The notes: generated from the sequence alone by a model not told the origin. Numbered from the stretch's first letter, positions 35,705 to 45,811 are shown. The stretch: DNA of 64,000 nucleotides from Gemmatimonadales bacterium (GCA_036500345.1 DASYCE010000013.1:31090-95089), one strand, 5' to 3'. Made by a program: numbers and translations.

Positions 35705-37611
35705 AGGCGCTCGGGACGCACCGCGATCGGCGCGGCAAGAACCGGCTCCGGGATCGCGAATGCATCGGTGATCTCTTCGGCGATCGGGCGCAGTTCACCG
35801 GCGCACTTGTTGACCAGGTAGCGGATCGCCTTGGCTTTCGGCGTTTCCACCGCGCCGCTCATCATGTACCACCCCATGTCGCGTTCGATGCAGCCGGCCC
35901 AGAAGGTGTCGCGAATCAGCGCCAGCAGCGGCCGCAAGGACGCGCCGGCCCGCTCCACTTCGTCCTGCACCGCTTCGAACGATTCCCGCTCCACGTGCGC
36001 CGTCGCGAGGTGCATCAAATGGTCCTGCACCTCGATCATTGCACTGGTCGGATCGCGACGCTTGAGCGCCGCCCGAAGCCGGCGTGCCGCCGCATCGAGG
36101 AGCCGATCCTCGCGATATCGGAGCAGCGTGAGCTGTGCCCCCGCGTCGCGAAGATGATCCTCGTCGTCGCGGCGCGCCGTCACCGGGTTGAGCGACCGGA
36201 GCGCCGCTCCTGCTCGACGCGTCAGCAGGCGGATCACGCCCATCTCCGCGAACGCCTGGCGATAGCCGGTCAGCAAACCCTTCGCGAGCAGCTGCATCAG
36301 GACGGTATTGTCGCCCTCGAAGGTGGTCCAGACGTCGATGTCGCGACGAAGCACGGCGATCCGGTTGGCCGCGAGATATCCCTGTCCCCCACAGCACTCG
36401 CGCGCGTCGGTCACGGTGTGCTGGGCAAACCAGGTGGTGTACGCCTTGAGCCCCGCCGCGAGCGCCTCGACCATCCGGGTGTCTTCAGCGCCCCGCATGG
36501 CCGCGAAGCGATCGACCAGGCGCGACAGCGCGATATCGAGGACGATGCTCGTCGCCAGTGGGGGAAGGAGGCGGCGCTGATGGGTCCGATAGTCGAGGAG
36601 GAGCGTCTCCGGCTGACCAGGTTCGCCGAATTGTCGCCGCCGATTGCCGTAACGAATCGCGACCGTCAATCCGGTCTTCACCGCTGACAGCGCCGAGAGG
36701 CCGATGGTGATGCGCCCGCCAACCAGCGTCCCGATCATCGTGAAGAAGCGCTTCGCCGGGCTCTCGATCGGCGACGAATAGACGCCGTCGGGCGAGACAT
36801 CGCCGAACCGGTTGAGGAGGTGCTCGCGCGGAACCCGCACCTGATCGAACCAGATCCGGCCGTTGTCGACGCCGTTGAGTCCTTCCTTGTGGCCGGTATC
36901 CTCGATGCGGACGCCGGCCAGCAGCTGTCCTCCGGGATCACGCACCGGCACCAGCAGCGCGTGGACACCATGATTGGTGCCGTCCACGATCAGCTGCGCA
37001 AACACCGTCATCATCCTGCCGTGCAGCGCCGCGTTGCCGATCCATTCCTTGTGTGCGCTGTCCCTCGGCGTGTGGATCACGAATTCGCGCGTCGCCGCGT
37101 CGTATGTCGCGGTGGTTTCGAGGTCGCGGACGTTCGATCCGTGGCCCAGTTCCGACATCGCGAATCCACCGAGGAGTGCACCCCGACAGATCGCAGGAAG
37201 AAAATGCTCGTGATGCCAGCGAGTGCCGAGGAGGAGGACGCTTCCCTGGAACAGGCCGTATTGTACGCCGAACTTGATGGTGAGCGAGAGGTCATGAAAC
37301 GCGATCGTCTCGAACGCGGCGAGAAATGCGCGGGGGTCGCCCTGGCCGCCGAACTCCGCGGGGACCGCCAGCGCGCCGAGCCCGTCGGTCGAGAGGAGGC
37401 GGAGCCAGTCGAGAACCACGGTGCGGTAGGTCGCGTCGTCGGTCGCAGCGTGGTATGCGAACTCGGGGCGGCTGAGAATCGTGCGCACGCGGTCGCGCAC
37501 CGGTTCTTCGGCACCGTCGAGCAACGCTTTCAAGGCCGCCACGTCAACGGGCGGTGAGGGGCGCAACGGCGCCGGCTCGCGAACGACGCGTTCGGGAACT
37601 GTCGGACTCAT
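35698..37611 (-). CDS. Acyl-CoA oxidase/dehydrogenase (ACOX-like)
   Basis: 637 residues, longer than bacterial acyl-CoA dehydrogenases (~380) and close to peroxisomal acyl-CoA oxidases. Motifs: GGFAMSELGHGSN (flavin region), DTGHKEGLNGVDNGRIWF, CCGGQGYLAANRI, and the catalytic base Glu432 in TTFEGDNTVLMQ. A C-terminal helical domain of ~180 residues is ACOX-like. It oxidises acyl-CoA to enoyl-CoA with FAD, either passing electrons to O2 or to a carrier. The start codon overlaps the stop of the upstream three-domain glycosyltransferase (ATGA), an odd partnership. Ends next to a short palindromic repeat. Confidence 0.86.
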   Translation of the reverse strand: MSPTVPERVVREPAPLRPSPPVDVAALKALLDGAEEPVRDRVRTILSRPEFAYHAATDDATYRTVVLDWLRLLSTDGLGALAVPAEFGGQGDPRAFLAAFETIAFHDLSLTIKFGVQYGLFQGSVLLLGTRWHHEHFLPAICRGALLGGFAMSELGHGSNVRDLETTATYDAATREFVIHTPRDSAHKEWIGNAALHGRMMTVFAQLIVDGTNHGVHALLVPVRDPGGQLLAGVRIEDTGHKEGLNGVDNGRIWFDQVRVPREHLLNRFGDVSPDGVYSSPIESPAKRFFTMIGTLVGGRITIGLSALSAVKTGLTVAIRYGNRRRQFGEPGQPETLLLDYRTHQRRLLPPLATSIVLDIALSRLVDRFAAMRGAEDTRMVEALAAGLKAYTTWFAQHTVTDARECCGGQGYLAANRIAVLRRDIDVWTTFEGDNTVLMQLLAKGLLTGYRQAFAEMGVIRLLTRRAGAALRSLNPVTARRDDEDHLRDAGAQLTLLRYREDRLLDAAARRLRAALKRRDPTSAMIEVQDHLMHLATAHVERESFEAVQDEVERAGASLRPLLALIRDTFWAGCIERDMGWYMMSGAVETPKAKAIRYLVNKCAGELRPIAEEITDAFAIPEPVLAAPIAVRPERLP

Positions 37612-40600
37612 GCGGCTCGGAACCCCACGGTCGCCTTTCGTTCAAGTTTCCCCCATCCAACCAATCCGCCGCGCAACGCGGCGACGATCGACCGCAATAC
37701 CACCCAGTACAGCAGCTGGCGATACGCGAAACGCTGCAGGAACACCAGCCACGTGAGCCGCCGGTCCTCCCCAGGCTCCATCAGGAACGACAGAATTGCG
37801 GCGAGCCAGTCGACCGCGATGAAGATGCCATACCAGCCGACGATCTTGCTCAGTGCATCGATCGCGTAGGTGGTGTTGTGCTCGCGGTACATCACCATGA
37901 CCCATGCAAGCGAGAAGACGAAGACGAGATCCGCCACCGGTGCGATGCACGAGAAGAAGAGCTGGTAGATCCAGACGTTGGGCAGGGCCACGAAACCAAG
38001 GGTGCCGGCGCGCGGACGGAAGAGAAGATCGCGATGCTTCCACGCGCACTGGAGTGTGCCGAATGCCCAACGGAATCGCTGTTTCGCCAGACCGCGGAAC
38101 GTGTCCGGCGCCTCGGTCCATGCCACGGCGTGATCGGCGTAGGCAACGCGATAGCCACGGCGCCCGATCGAGAGAGTGAGATCCTGGTCCTCTGCGAGCG
38201 TATCGTTGGAAAAGCCGCCGACTTCAATCGTGAGCGACTTGCGCCACGCCCCGATCGCTCCCGGGACCACCATGATGCAGTCGAGGAGGGCGAAGGCGCG
38301 CCGATCGAGGTTCTGCGAGGTGACATACTCGAGCGCCTGCCATCGCGTCACGAGATTGATCCGGTTGCCGACCTTGGCGTTGCCGGCGACCGCGCCGACG
38401 TGGTGATCGGCCAGCGGCGCCACCAGGTGGCCGACAGCATCCGGCTCGAAGAGCGTGTCGGCGTCGAGCGCGACGATGATCTCGCCCTGCGCTTCGCGAA
38501 TCCCGAAGTTGAGCGCGCTCGCCTTCCCGCCGTTCGGCTTGGTGAGCACGTGCACCCGTGGATTGCCGGCAAAGGCGCGCTCCGCCACGCCGAATGTGTC
38601 GTCCGGCGAGCCGTCATCCACGACGAGAACCTCGAGCGATCCGTCGTAGCGTTGCGCCAGCAGCGAATTGACGGTCGCAACGATGACCGCTTCTTCGCGG
38701 AATGCCGGGATCACGACGCTCACCGCCGGTGAGAAGTCGACGGCCTCCGGGCGCCGCCGGAATCGCTGCACCGCGGCGAGCGCGAGGATGATGACCAGGC
38801 GGATCATCGCGAGGTAGATCGCGATGTAGAAGAGATGATGAAAGCCGACCTGGATGATGCTCACGCCGCCGAAGAGCACCAGCTCCACCACGCGCGCGAA
38901 CGAACTGCGGCCGCTGATCGGCGGCATGACGATGGTGGGCGGCAGATTCGCGAGCCGGCCCAGCGGGACGATCGTGTCGCCATGCGCGCGGAGCGAGTCG
39001 ATCAGGGGACCAAGCACCGCCACCGTCCGCGCGCGGTTGCCGCCGCCGTCGTGCAGCAGCACGACGTTCCCCGACTTGCCCGCGAGGCGCTGGAGGCCGT
39101 CCGCGCGGCCCTGCATCACGTTCTGGAGAATGCCGCGCACCGTCGTGGTGTCGCGCCAATCCTCGCCGTCGACGCTGACACCGGCGGTGATATAGCCGAG
39201 ATCGGTCGCGATCGCGATCGGCACCAGCTCGTCCGGCGTGCTCGGATCATTGTCGCCGAGATATGGCGTGCGGGTGAGGATCGTCCGCCGGCCGAGAATC
39301 GCTTCGAACAATCGCGCCGTCGCATCGAACTCGAGACGCGTACGCCACCGTCCCGTTTCGGCGAGGTTGGGATGGGTGAAGGTGTGGTTGCCGATTTCGT
39401 TGCCGTCGCGGACGATCCGGCGGGTCAAGCCGTAGTTGGCAAGGACCTGGTCGCCGATGAGGAAGAACGTCGCCGTGGCATGCCTCGACTTCAGCGTGTC
39501 GAGAATCGCCGGCGTCCACCGGATGTCGGGGCCATCGTCGAACGTCAGCGCAACTTCGTGATCCTGCTCCCCGGTCCGGGCCACGATCCACTCGCCGGGG
39601 ACGCTGTCATACACCACGCTGGTGATCCCCCCGGTGCTGTCGGTCGAGATCTCGCGTGTTCCGGGAAACGGCTGGTTCGCGATGGTGATCAGGTCACCAT
39701 CATTGTCGTGCGGCACGAACTCGACGTTGTAGCCGGGATCGATCGTTCCGAGCGAATCGACCGGCTGCATCTCGCCGTGTCGTCCGAACATGCGCCACGT
39801 CGAGGGATCCTCGCCGCCGAGACGCCAGATCGCGGCGGATGTCACGCCGCGCGCGCGCGCAATCCGCATCTCATCGGCGGCGGTCGTCGCATCGAGATAC
39901 CAGACGAAGTGGTCGACCGAATCGGCGTCGGTCCATGAGAGGTAGGGGTTGTTCACGTCGGGGTCGAAGAGCGGCAGGACATGATTCTGCCGCGCCAGCT
40001 GCCAGATATCGGGGACACCGTAGGAGACGATCTGACCATTGGCGCCGGCATCATTCCAGTCGTAGCCGTACTCGCCGATCCCCATCATCACCTTCCCAGG
40101 CGGAATCACGGCAAGCATGCTGTCCACCATCTCCGTGTACCAGCCCCGGCCGGACACCGGCCCCGGGTCGCTCTGCGAATAGTGCTCGTCGTACAGCATC
40201 AGGATCAGCTTGTTGCACCGATCGGAAAAGCGCCGGACCCAGTCCATCGGCAGGTAATCCTGGATCGCCTGGGTGATCAGTTTCCCGGGGCCGAGGGCCG
40301 CGCGGAGATCTCCGAGAAAGGCGTCGAGATACGGCAGCTGTTCGTCAGGGATGCTTTCAAAGTCGATGGTAACGCCGGCAAGGTCGAGCGAGTCGACGTG
40401 TTGCGCAATGCGGATCGCCGCGCGACGTCGCGCGGTGGAATCCATCAGCAGCCGAGTCGTGGTTGCGCCCCCAAACCGCCCCTTGGTGTTCTCCTGCACG
40501 TTGCTCAGCATCAGGAGAACCTTCGGGCGGCGATCCTTCGGGACGTGGCCGATCAGCCGGAGGATGTTGTTGGTGTCCCCCGCAATCCGGAGCGTGTCAC

Positions 40601-41045
40601 CGCTCGGCGCGATGAACGCCCACTCGGCGATCACCCAATCGAGCCGGTCCAGATGCGCCCGCAGCGACTGGTACGAATGTTCATCCCAGTTGACGTAGAA
40701 CCCGGCCATGATCGAGTCGTTGGCCACGGGACCACCGCGAGGGCGTCCGTTGTTGTGACTCTTCTGAAGCGGCTCCTCGCCATGGCGGAGGGCGCGATAC
40801 AGCTTGCTCCGCTCGGCGTCATGCTCCCGTGCCGCACGAGTATTGACCCGGGGCACCGGCCGGCGATCGGTCGGATCGAAGGCGTTGGAATGCGGCAGCA
40901 CCGGGGGAAGGAGCGCGGCGGCGATCAAGCCGACCACCACCAGGATACTGGTCGCGCCGAGGAGGACCGCTCCAATTCGGACCCGTTGCCAGCGGCGGCC
41001 ACTCGGCTCACTGAAGACGGGGGCGCTGTTTCCTTGACCCGGCAT
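37608..41045 (-). CDS. Three-domain membrane protein: GH18-like, polysaccharide deacetylase, GT2 glycosyltransferase
   Basis: 1145 residues from ATG 41045. A first membrane helix at ~23-47 is followed by a GH18-like domain (~110-430) with LAGVTIDFESIPDE near 227, a NodB deacetylase domain (~495-680) with ALTFDDGPD near 500 and GNHTFTHPN near 552, two or three helices near 695-750, and a processive GT2 domain with VVIPAFREEA (~775), DADTLF (~860), EDQDL (~955) and QRFRW (~990). C-terminal membrane helices follow. It probably makes and processes an N-acetyl-hexosamine polymer, with synthesis inside and deacetylation and trimming outside. Coupled to acyl-CoA oxidase by ATGA. The polymer is unknown. 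Confidence 0.85.
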   Translation of the reverse strand: MPGQGNSAPVFSEPSGRRWQRVRIGAVLLGATSILVVVGLIAAALLPPVLPHSNAFDPTDRRPVPRVNTRAAREHDAERSKLYRALRHGEEPLQKSHNNGRPRGGPVANDSIMAGFYVNWDEHSYQSLRAHLDRLDWVIAEWAFIAPSGDTLRIAGDTNNILRLIGHVPKDRRPKVLLMLSNVQENTKGRFGGATTTRLLMDSTARRRAAIRIAQHVDSLDLAGVTIDFESIPDEQLPYLDAFLGDLRAALGPGKLITQAIQDYLPMDWVRRFSDRCNKLILMLYDEHYSQSDPGPVSGRGWYTEMVDSMLAVIPPGKVMMGIGEYGYDWNDAGANGQIVSYGVPDIWQLARQNHVLPLFDPDVNNPYLSWTDADSVDHFVWYLDATTAADEMRIARARGVTSAAIWRLGGEDPSTWRMFGRHGEMQPVDSLGTIDPGYNVEFVPHDNDGDLITIANQPFPGTREISTDSTGGITSVVYDSVPGEWIVARTGEQDHEVALTFDDGPDIRWTPAILDTLKSRHATATFFLIGDQVLANYGLTRRIVRDGNEIGNHTFTHPNLAETGRWRTRLEFDATARLFEAILGRRTILTRTPYLGDNDPSTPDELVPIAIATDLGYITAGVSVDGEDWRDTTTVRGILQNVMQGRADGLQRLAGKSGNVVLLHDGGGNRARTVAVLGPLIDSLRAHGDTIVPLGRLANLPPTIVMPPISGRSSFARVVELVLFGGVSIIQVGFHHLFYIAIYLAMIRLVIILALAAVQRFRRRPEAVDFSPAVSVVIPAFREEAVIVATVNSLLAQRYDGSLEVLVVDDGSPDDTFGVAERAFAGNPRVHVLTKPNGGKASALNFGIREAQGEIIVALDADTLFEPDAVGHLVAPLADHHVGAVAGNAKVGNRINLVTRWQALEYVTSQNLDRRAFALLDCIMVVPGAIGAWRKSLTIEVGGFSNDTLAEDQDLTLSIGRRGYRVAYADHAVAWTEAPDTFRGLAKQRFRWAFGTLQCAWKHRDLLFRPRAGTLGFVALPNVWIYQLFFSCIAPVADLVFVFSLAWVMVMYREHNTTYAIDALSKIVGWYGIFIAVDWLAAILSFLMEPGEDRRLTWLVFLQRFAYRQLLYWVVLRSIVAALRGGLVGWGKLERKATVGFRAA

Positions 41046-41096
41046 CACACCTCGGCGAGGAGGTCGGGGGCGTGCTGCCCCGGACCGCAAACTCGC

Positions 41097-41137
41097 TACA
41101 ATTCTAAACGGAACACCAACGCTTCCGTCCCCGTCCT
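41097..41137. promoter_or_regulatory. Divergent promoter region between GT2 fusion and flavoprotein
   Basis: TACAAT at 41097-41102 (plus) and TAGAAT on the opposite strand nearby are -10 candidates for the two divergent genes. GGAAC (41110-41114), 17 bases, CGTCC (41132-41136) also resembles the ECF promoter pattern seen at 28895 and 32804, and would place the start close to GTG 41146. Confidence 0.35.
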
Positions 41138-41145
41138 CACCCCTC

Positions 41146-42420
41146 GTGCCGAGAGAACACGCCATCGCCGCTGATGCCCGCGCCCCTCGCCCGTCGATCG
41201 CCATCGTCGGGGCCGGGGCCGCCGGCCTCATGGCTTCGATTCACGCTGCCGGTACTGGCCGCGAGGTCACGCTCTTCGAGCGGACCGCCGACGGAGGCCG
41301 CAAGATCCTGATATCCGGTGGCGGCCGCTGCAACGTCCTCCCCGGCACGCTCGACGAGACTCGTTTCACGACTGCATCATCGGGAAATTCGCTCCGGATG
41401 ATCTTGCGCTCGTGGCCATTCAACGAGCAGCGCACCTTTTTCGAATCCGACCTCGGATTGCCACTGGTGCTCGAACCCGAAACCGGCAAGCTCTTTCCGG
41501 CGGCGAATCGGGCCCGCGCGGTCCGCGACGCGCTGGTTGCTGCAGCCAAGACCCGGGGCGTCGATTGGCAGCCAGATCGCGAGATCATTTCGATCGCACC
41601 GCACCAGGGTCGATGGCAGCTCACCGTTGCCGGCGGCACCACGTCGATGCACGACGCCGTCATTCTCACGACGGGCGGACTCTCGGTTCCGCAGACCGGT
41701 TCCGATGGTTTCGGGTTGCGTGCGCTTGCCGCGCTCGGTCACGCCGTGCATCCGACGTATCCGGCGCTGACGCCGATCACTGCGACACCGCCGCCGTTCG
41801 CCGATCTCGCGGGCGTCTCGCTGACCGTGGCGATCACCGCGCGTTCGCAGTCCGAGCGCGCGGATGCTACCGGCGGTTTCCTCTTCACCCATCGCGGCTA
41901 CAGCGGGCCGGCGCTGCTTGATGTCTCGCACGTCGCAGTCCGGTCTCGACAGATGGGACATGACCCGGCACAGCTGCGCGTCAGCTGGGGCGCACTCCGC
42001 GCCGCCGACTGGGAACGACGACTGGTGCCGTCGGGGAAGACAGTTGCCGCCGTCGTCCGCGAGGAACTGCCGGCTCGTCTTGCCGATCGACTCATCGCGC
42101 TGACCGGGGTCGAAGGTTCCACGGCGCTGGCGCATCTGACCCGAGGCAACCGGCTGGCGCTGATCGAAACGCTCGGCCGCTTTGCCCTCCCGTGGGACGG
42201 CGACGAGGGCTACCGCAAGGCCGAAGTGACCGGCGGCGGTGTGGCGCTGGATCAGGTCGATCCGCGCACGCTGCAGAGCCGGCTCTGTCCGGGACTGTAC
42301 CTTGCCGGAGAACTGCTGGATGCCTTCGGGCCGATTGGCGGCTACAATTTTGTCTGGGCGTGGGTCACCGGCCGCCTTGCCGGGCGGGGCGCCGGCGCCG
42401 CACTCACCTCATCTTCATGA
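41146..42420 (+). CDS. HI0933-type NAD(P)/FAD-dependent flavoprotein
   Basis: 424 residues from GTG 41146, the only in-frame start before the Rossmann motif. FAD binding is by IAIVGAGAAGLMAS. The diagnostic GGRKILISGGGRCNV, VILTTGGLSVPQTGSDG, GFLFTHRGYSGPALLD, AEVTGGGVALDQVD and GPIGGYNFVWAW segments identify the YhiN/HI0933 family. Its physiological reaction is not settled. Members have been described as aminoacetone oxidases or tRNA/ribosome-linked flavoproteins. Cytosolic. The ATG of the M14 peptidase overlaps its stop. Confidence 0.9.
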   Translation: MPREHAIAADARAPRPSIAIVGAGAAGLMASIHAAGTGREVTLFERTADGGRKILISGGGRCNVLPGTLDETRFTTASSGNSLRMILRSWPFNEQRTFFESDLGLPLVLEPETGKLFPAANRARAVRDALVAAAKTRGVDWQPDREIISIAPHQGRWQLTVAGGTTSMHDAVILTTGGLSVPQTGSDGFGLRALAALGHAVHPTYPALTPITATPPPFADLAGVSLTVAITARSQSERADATGGFLFTHRGYSGPALLDVSHVAVRSRQMGHDPAQLRVSWGALRAADWERRLVPSGKTVAAVVREELPARLADRLIALTGVEGSTALAHLTRGNRLALIETLGRFALPWDGDEGYRKAEVTGGGVALDQVDPRTLQSRLCPGLYLAGELLDAFGPIGGYNFVWAWVTGRLAGRGAGAALTSSS

Positions 42421-45179
42421 CCGTCATGCCCGACCAACTCCTCTTCCCGAAGACCTTCATGCGCGCATCCCATTGGATTCTCCTCACCGCCTGCTGCGCC
42501 ACCCCGCTCGCGGCGCAGCAACACCTCACCACGCCGCAGGAAGCTCTCGGCCACATCATCGGCGCCGACTACTTCCTCCCCACGTACACCCAGCAGATGC
42601 GGTGGTGGGAGCAGCTGGCGAAGGAATCGAACCGGATGAAGCTCGACACGATCGGGCTCACCGCCGAAGGGCGGCCGCAACTGATGGCGATCCTGTCGAG
42701 TCCGGCCAACCTCGCGCGCCTCGAGGAGTACCGGAAGACGAGTGAGACGCTGGCGCACGGTCGCGTCGACTCCGCAACCGCGCGGCAGCTTGCCCAGAAC
42801 GGCAAGTCGATCGTCTGGATCGATGGCGGCCTGCACGCCGATGAGGTGCTCGGCGCCAATCAGCTCCTTGAGCTGGTCTGGCAGATGGTCTCGATGAATG
42901 ATCCCGAAACGCTCCGACTCCTGAACGACGACATCATCCTCGCCGTGCAGGTGAATCCCGACGGGATGGAGCTGGTCTCCGACTGGTACATGCGGAGTCC
43001 CGACTCGCTGCAGCGCCGTACCAGCGGCCTGCCGCGGCTGTATGAGAAATACGCCGGGCACGACGATAACCGCGACTGGTACCGCGCCGCGCTGCCGGAA
43101 ACGCAGAATGGCGAGCGCGTGCAGTACCGCGAGTGGTTCCCTCAGATCATCTACAACCACCACCAGACCGGGCCAGCGGGGTCGGTGATGTTCACCCCGC
43201 CATTTCGTGATCCGTTCAACTACTACTTCGATCCGTTGATCCCCACCTCGCTCGATTGGGTTGGAATGGCGATTCAGCGGCGGTTCGCGGCGGAGCACAA
43301 ACCGGGGATCGTCGACAAGAACTCCACCAGCTACTCGACCTGGTGGAACGGCGGCCTGCGCACTGCCGGATACTTCCACAATATGATCGGCATTCTCACC
43401 GAGGCGATCGGCAATCCAACGCCGCAGACGATCCAGATCGTCCTCCAGCGCCAGCTGCCGAGCGGCGACGGGATCTATCCGGCGCAGTGGGGGCCGTGGC
43501 ACTTCCGCCAATCGATCGACTACTCGATGACCGCCAACCGGGCGATCCTCGACCTTGCCTCGCGCTATCGCGAGGATCTGCTCTTCAATTTCTGGCAGAT
43601 GGGACGCAACTCGGTCCAGCGCGGCAGTACCGACACGTGGACCACCACGCCGAATACGATTGCCGCAGCGGAGAAGGCCGGCGGCGGAGCCGGTGAAGTC
43701 GCCGTCGCCGCCGACAATGTGCCTGCAGCGGGTGGCGGACGCGGCGGACGCGGCGGCAACCAGGAGGCGTACGCCAAGGTGTTGCGCGATCCGGCGCGCC
43801 GCGATCCTCGCGCGTTCGTCATCCCCGCCAATCAACCGGCGTTCGCGCAGGCGCTCGATTTTCTTCAGGCGCTGTCGTTCGCCGGAATCGAGATCGACAA
43901 GGCGACCGCCGATTTCACCATCGGCGGCAAGAGCTATCCCAAGGGCTCCTTCGTGGTGCAGTCGGCACAGGCCTTCCGTCCGCACGTCCTCGACATGTTC
44001 GAGCCGCAGTGGCATCCGATGGACCTGCAGTATCCCGGCGGCCCGCCGAAGCGCCCGTACGACAATGCCGGCTACACGCTGGCATTCCAGATGGGATTCT
44101 CGTTCGACCGGATTCTCGATCCGTACACCGCACCGCTGGGGCGGGTGACCGACGAGAAGATTGTTCCCGATCCGGTGACGTTCGCGACCAGGGGCAAGGG
44201 CTGGACACTTACTCCGGCGTCGATGGATGCGTTCCTCGCGGTGAACCGCCTCATCAAGGCGAAGCAGCGTGTCGAACGCCTTGCCAGCGGTCAGTTCTTC
44301 GTGCCGGCGAGTACGGAGAGTGCGTCGATTCTTGGTCAACTTGCGCACGATCGCGCGTTGAGCGCGTCATCGGTCACGACACCGTTGCACGGGACGCCGG
44401 TCAGGGCGCTCCGCGTCGGACTCGTGGATCGATACGGCGGCTCGATGCCTTCGGGGTGGGGACGCTGGATCCTCGAGCATTACGAGGTTCCGTTCACCCG
44501 CGTCTTCGCTCCACGACTCAACGCCGGCGACATCGCCAGGGATTTCGATGTGCTGGTCTTCTATGACGGCGTCCCCGTCGCGGCCAGCGGGGGCCGGGGC
44601 GGCGGTCGTGGCGGCCGCAATGGTGGTGGCGGCGCTGCCAGCATTCCCGACGAGTATCGCGACGAGATCGGCAACATGTCGGTCGATTCCACGATGCCGC
44701 AGCTCAAGACCTTCCTTGAACACGGCGGCCGGATCATCGCGATCGGACGGAGCGGTGTCGATCTCGCGCAGGACCTGGGCCTGCCGGTCACCAACCAGGT
44801 GGCCGGCCTTTCTCCCGACAAGTACTACATCCCCGGCTCGATCCTGCAGGTCGCCGTCGATACGACGCAACCTGCTGCAGCCGGCGCGCTGCCGACCACC
44901 GATATCTTCTTCGACAATTCGCCGGTACTGCACCTCGGTGCTGACGCCGCCGCAAAGGGTGTGAAGAAGATCGCGTGGTTCTCCGTCCCCGAGCCGCTCC
45001 GCTCGGGATGGGCGATTGGACAGAACTATCTGCAGGATGGCGTGGAGATGGCGTCGGCGGACGTCGGTGCGGGAACGGCGTACTTCTATGCACCAGAGAT
45101 GACCTTCCGCGCGCAACCGGAAGGCACGTTCAAGTTCCTGTTCAACCTTTTCTATGGAGCCGAGACGGGAAAGAAATAG
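42417..45179 (+). CDS. Exported M14-family zinc carboxypeptidase-like protein
   Basis: 920 residues from ATG 42417 (ATGA overlap). ATG 42459 would start exactly at the signal peptide MRASHWILLTACCATPLAAQ and is a serious alternative. Zinc ligands are His140 and Glu143 in GGLHADEVLG and His248 in YNHHQTG. The catalytic glutamate is probably Glu329 in GILTEAIGN, so the M14 site is complete. The C-terminal half holds a flavodoxin/glutamine-amidotransferase-like region (VLVFYDGVPV, GGRIIAIGRSG). Two Gly/Arg-rich inserts lie at bases 43732-43762 and 44586-44636. Likely a periplasmic peptidase. Function of the long tail is unknown. Confidence 0.86.
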   Translation: MTVMPDQLLFPKTFMRASHWILLTACCATPLAAQQHLTTPQEALGHIIGADYFLPTYTQQMRWWEQLAKESNRMKLDTIGLTAEGRPQLMAILSSPANLARLEEYRKTSETLAHGRVDSATARQLAQNGKSIVWIDGGLHADEVLGANQLLELVWQMVSMNDPETLRLLNDDIILAVQVNPDGMELVSDWYMRSPDSLQRRTSGLPRLYEKYAGHDDNRDWYRAALPETQNGERVQYREWFPQIIYNHHQTGPAGSVMFTPPFRDPFNYYFDPLIPTSLDWVGMAIQRRFAAEHKPGIVDKNSTSYSTWWNGGLRTAGYFHNMIGILTEAIGNPTPQTIQIVLQRQLPSGDGIYPAQWGPWHFRQSIDYSMTANRAILDLASRYREDLLFNFWQMGRNSVQRGSTDTWTTTPNTIAAAEKAGGGAGEVAVAADNVPAAGGGRGGRGGNQEAYAKVLRDPARRDPRAFVIPANQPAFAQALDFLQALSFAGIEIDKATADFTIGGKSYPKGSFVVQSAQAFRPHVLDMFEPQWHPMDLQYPGGPPKRPYDNAGYTLAFQMGFSFDRILDPYTAPLGRVTDEKIVPDPVTFATRGKGWTLTPASMDAFLAVNRLIKAKQRVERLASGQFFVPASTESASILGQLAHDRALSASSVTTPLHGTPVRALRVGLVDRYGGSMPSGWGRWILEHYEVPFTRVFAPRLNAGDIARDFDVLVFYDGVPVAASGGRGGGRGGRNGGGGAASIPDEYRDEIGNMSVDSTMPQLKTFLEHGGRIIAIGRSGVDLAQDLGLPVTNQVAGLSPDKYYIPGSILQVAVDTTQPAAAGALPTTDIFFDNSPVLHLGADAAAKGVKKIAWFSVPEPLRSGWAIGQNYLQDGVEMASADVGAGTAYFYAPEMTFRAQPEGTFKFLFNLFYGAETGKK

Positions 45180-45191
45180 CGGCTATAACAT

Positions 45192-45226
45192 GGCTCGCAG
45201 CGGCAGTGACGTTGCTGCTGCGAGCC
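45192..45226. terminator. Strong bidirectional hairpin between convergent genes
   Basis: Bases 45192-45205 pair with 45213-45226 as a 14-bp stem (one G-U) with a 7-base loop GTGACGT. It lies exactly between the ends of the M14 and YceI genes. There is no U-run on either side, so it may stop polymerase with help or protect 3' ends. Confidence 0.65.
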
Positions 45227-45229
45227 GGG

Positions 45230-45811
45230 TCACGATGAGAGGTGTCCGAACACGACATCCACCCGCACCACGATCATCGCATTCATCTTCAGCACCCCGA
45301 GCATCTTGCTCAGGCCGCCGATCCCGTAATCCTTGAGGTTGAGCGGTGTCGCGCCACGGAACCGCGCTCCAGCCGGGGACACCCACGCCCAGCCCGGAAT
45401 CGCGGCCTGGCGCGTTTCACCGTGGATGGTGAATCGGCCATGCAGCGTCACGGCGCTGGAATCCGGTCGCACCTCACCCGCGGCGACGCTGTCGAGATCG
45501 AAGCGGATCGTCGGATACTTCTCGATTTCGAGCGAGCTCGCCATGTCGCGATCGCGGTGGCCGTTGCTGGTCGACAACGACTTCGACGGCGCCTCGACCG
45601 ACCCGCGCACGCCACTGAGTGACGCCGCCCCCTGCATCGCGCCGGACATCGTCGTCGTGGTACCCGTGAACGGGCCAAGTGAGGCCTTGGCATCAAACGC
45701 CAGCGTCCCCTTGGTGAGCGGCGCGCTGGGAATTGTCTGTGCCGCGATACCGCGCGTCGGCACGCCCAGGGCGCCCGCCACCAGCATCAACCCCCACCCG
45801 GCCCGTTTCAT
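45230..45811 (-). CDS. YceI-family exported lipid-binding protein
   Basis: 193 residues with a signal peptide (MKRAGWGLMLVAGALG ... IAAQ). The YceI lipocalin-like barrel is visible: GTLAFDAKASLGPFTG, ASSLEIEKYPTIRFD, VTLHGRFTIHGETR and MNAMIVVRVDVVF. Family members bind polyisoprenoids or other amphiphiles in the periplasm. Its start overlaps the stop of the upstream barrel protein gene (ATGA), so the two form an operon. Ends at the strong hairpin. Confidence 0.87.
   Translation of the reverse strand: MKRAGWGLMLVAGALGVPTRGIAAQTIPSAPLTKGTLAFDAKASLGPFTGTTTTMSGAMQGAASLSGVRGSVEAPSKSLSTSNGHRDRDMASSLEIEKYPTIRFDLDSVAAGEVRPDSSAVTLHGRFTIHGETRQAAIPGWAWVSPAGARFRGATPLNLKDYGIGGLSKMLGVLKMNAMIVVRVDVVFGHLSS

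Noticed and set aside
42342..44348. A 668-codon antisense frame inside the M14 peptidase
   Set aside because: No motif or signal and Arg/His-rich composition. The sense gene has zinc ligands and a signal peptide.
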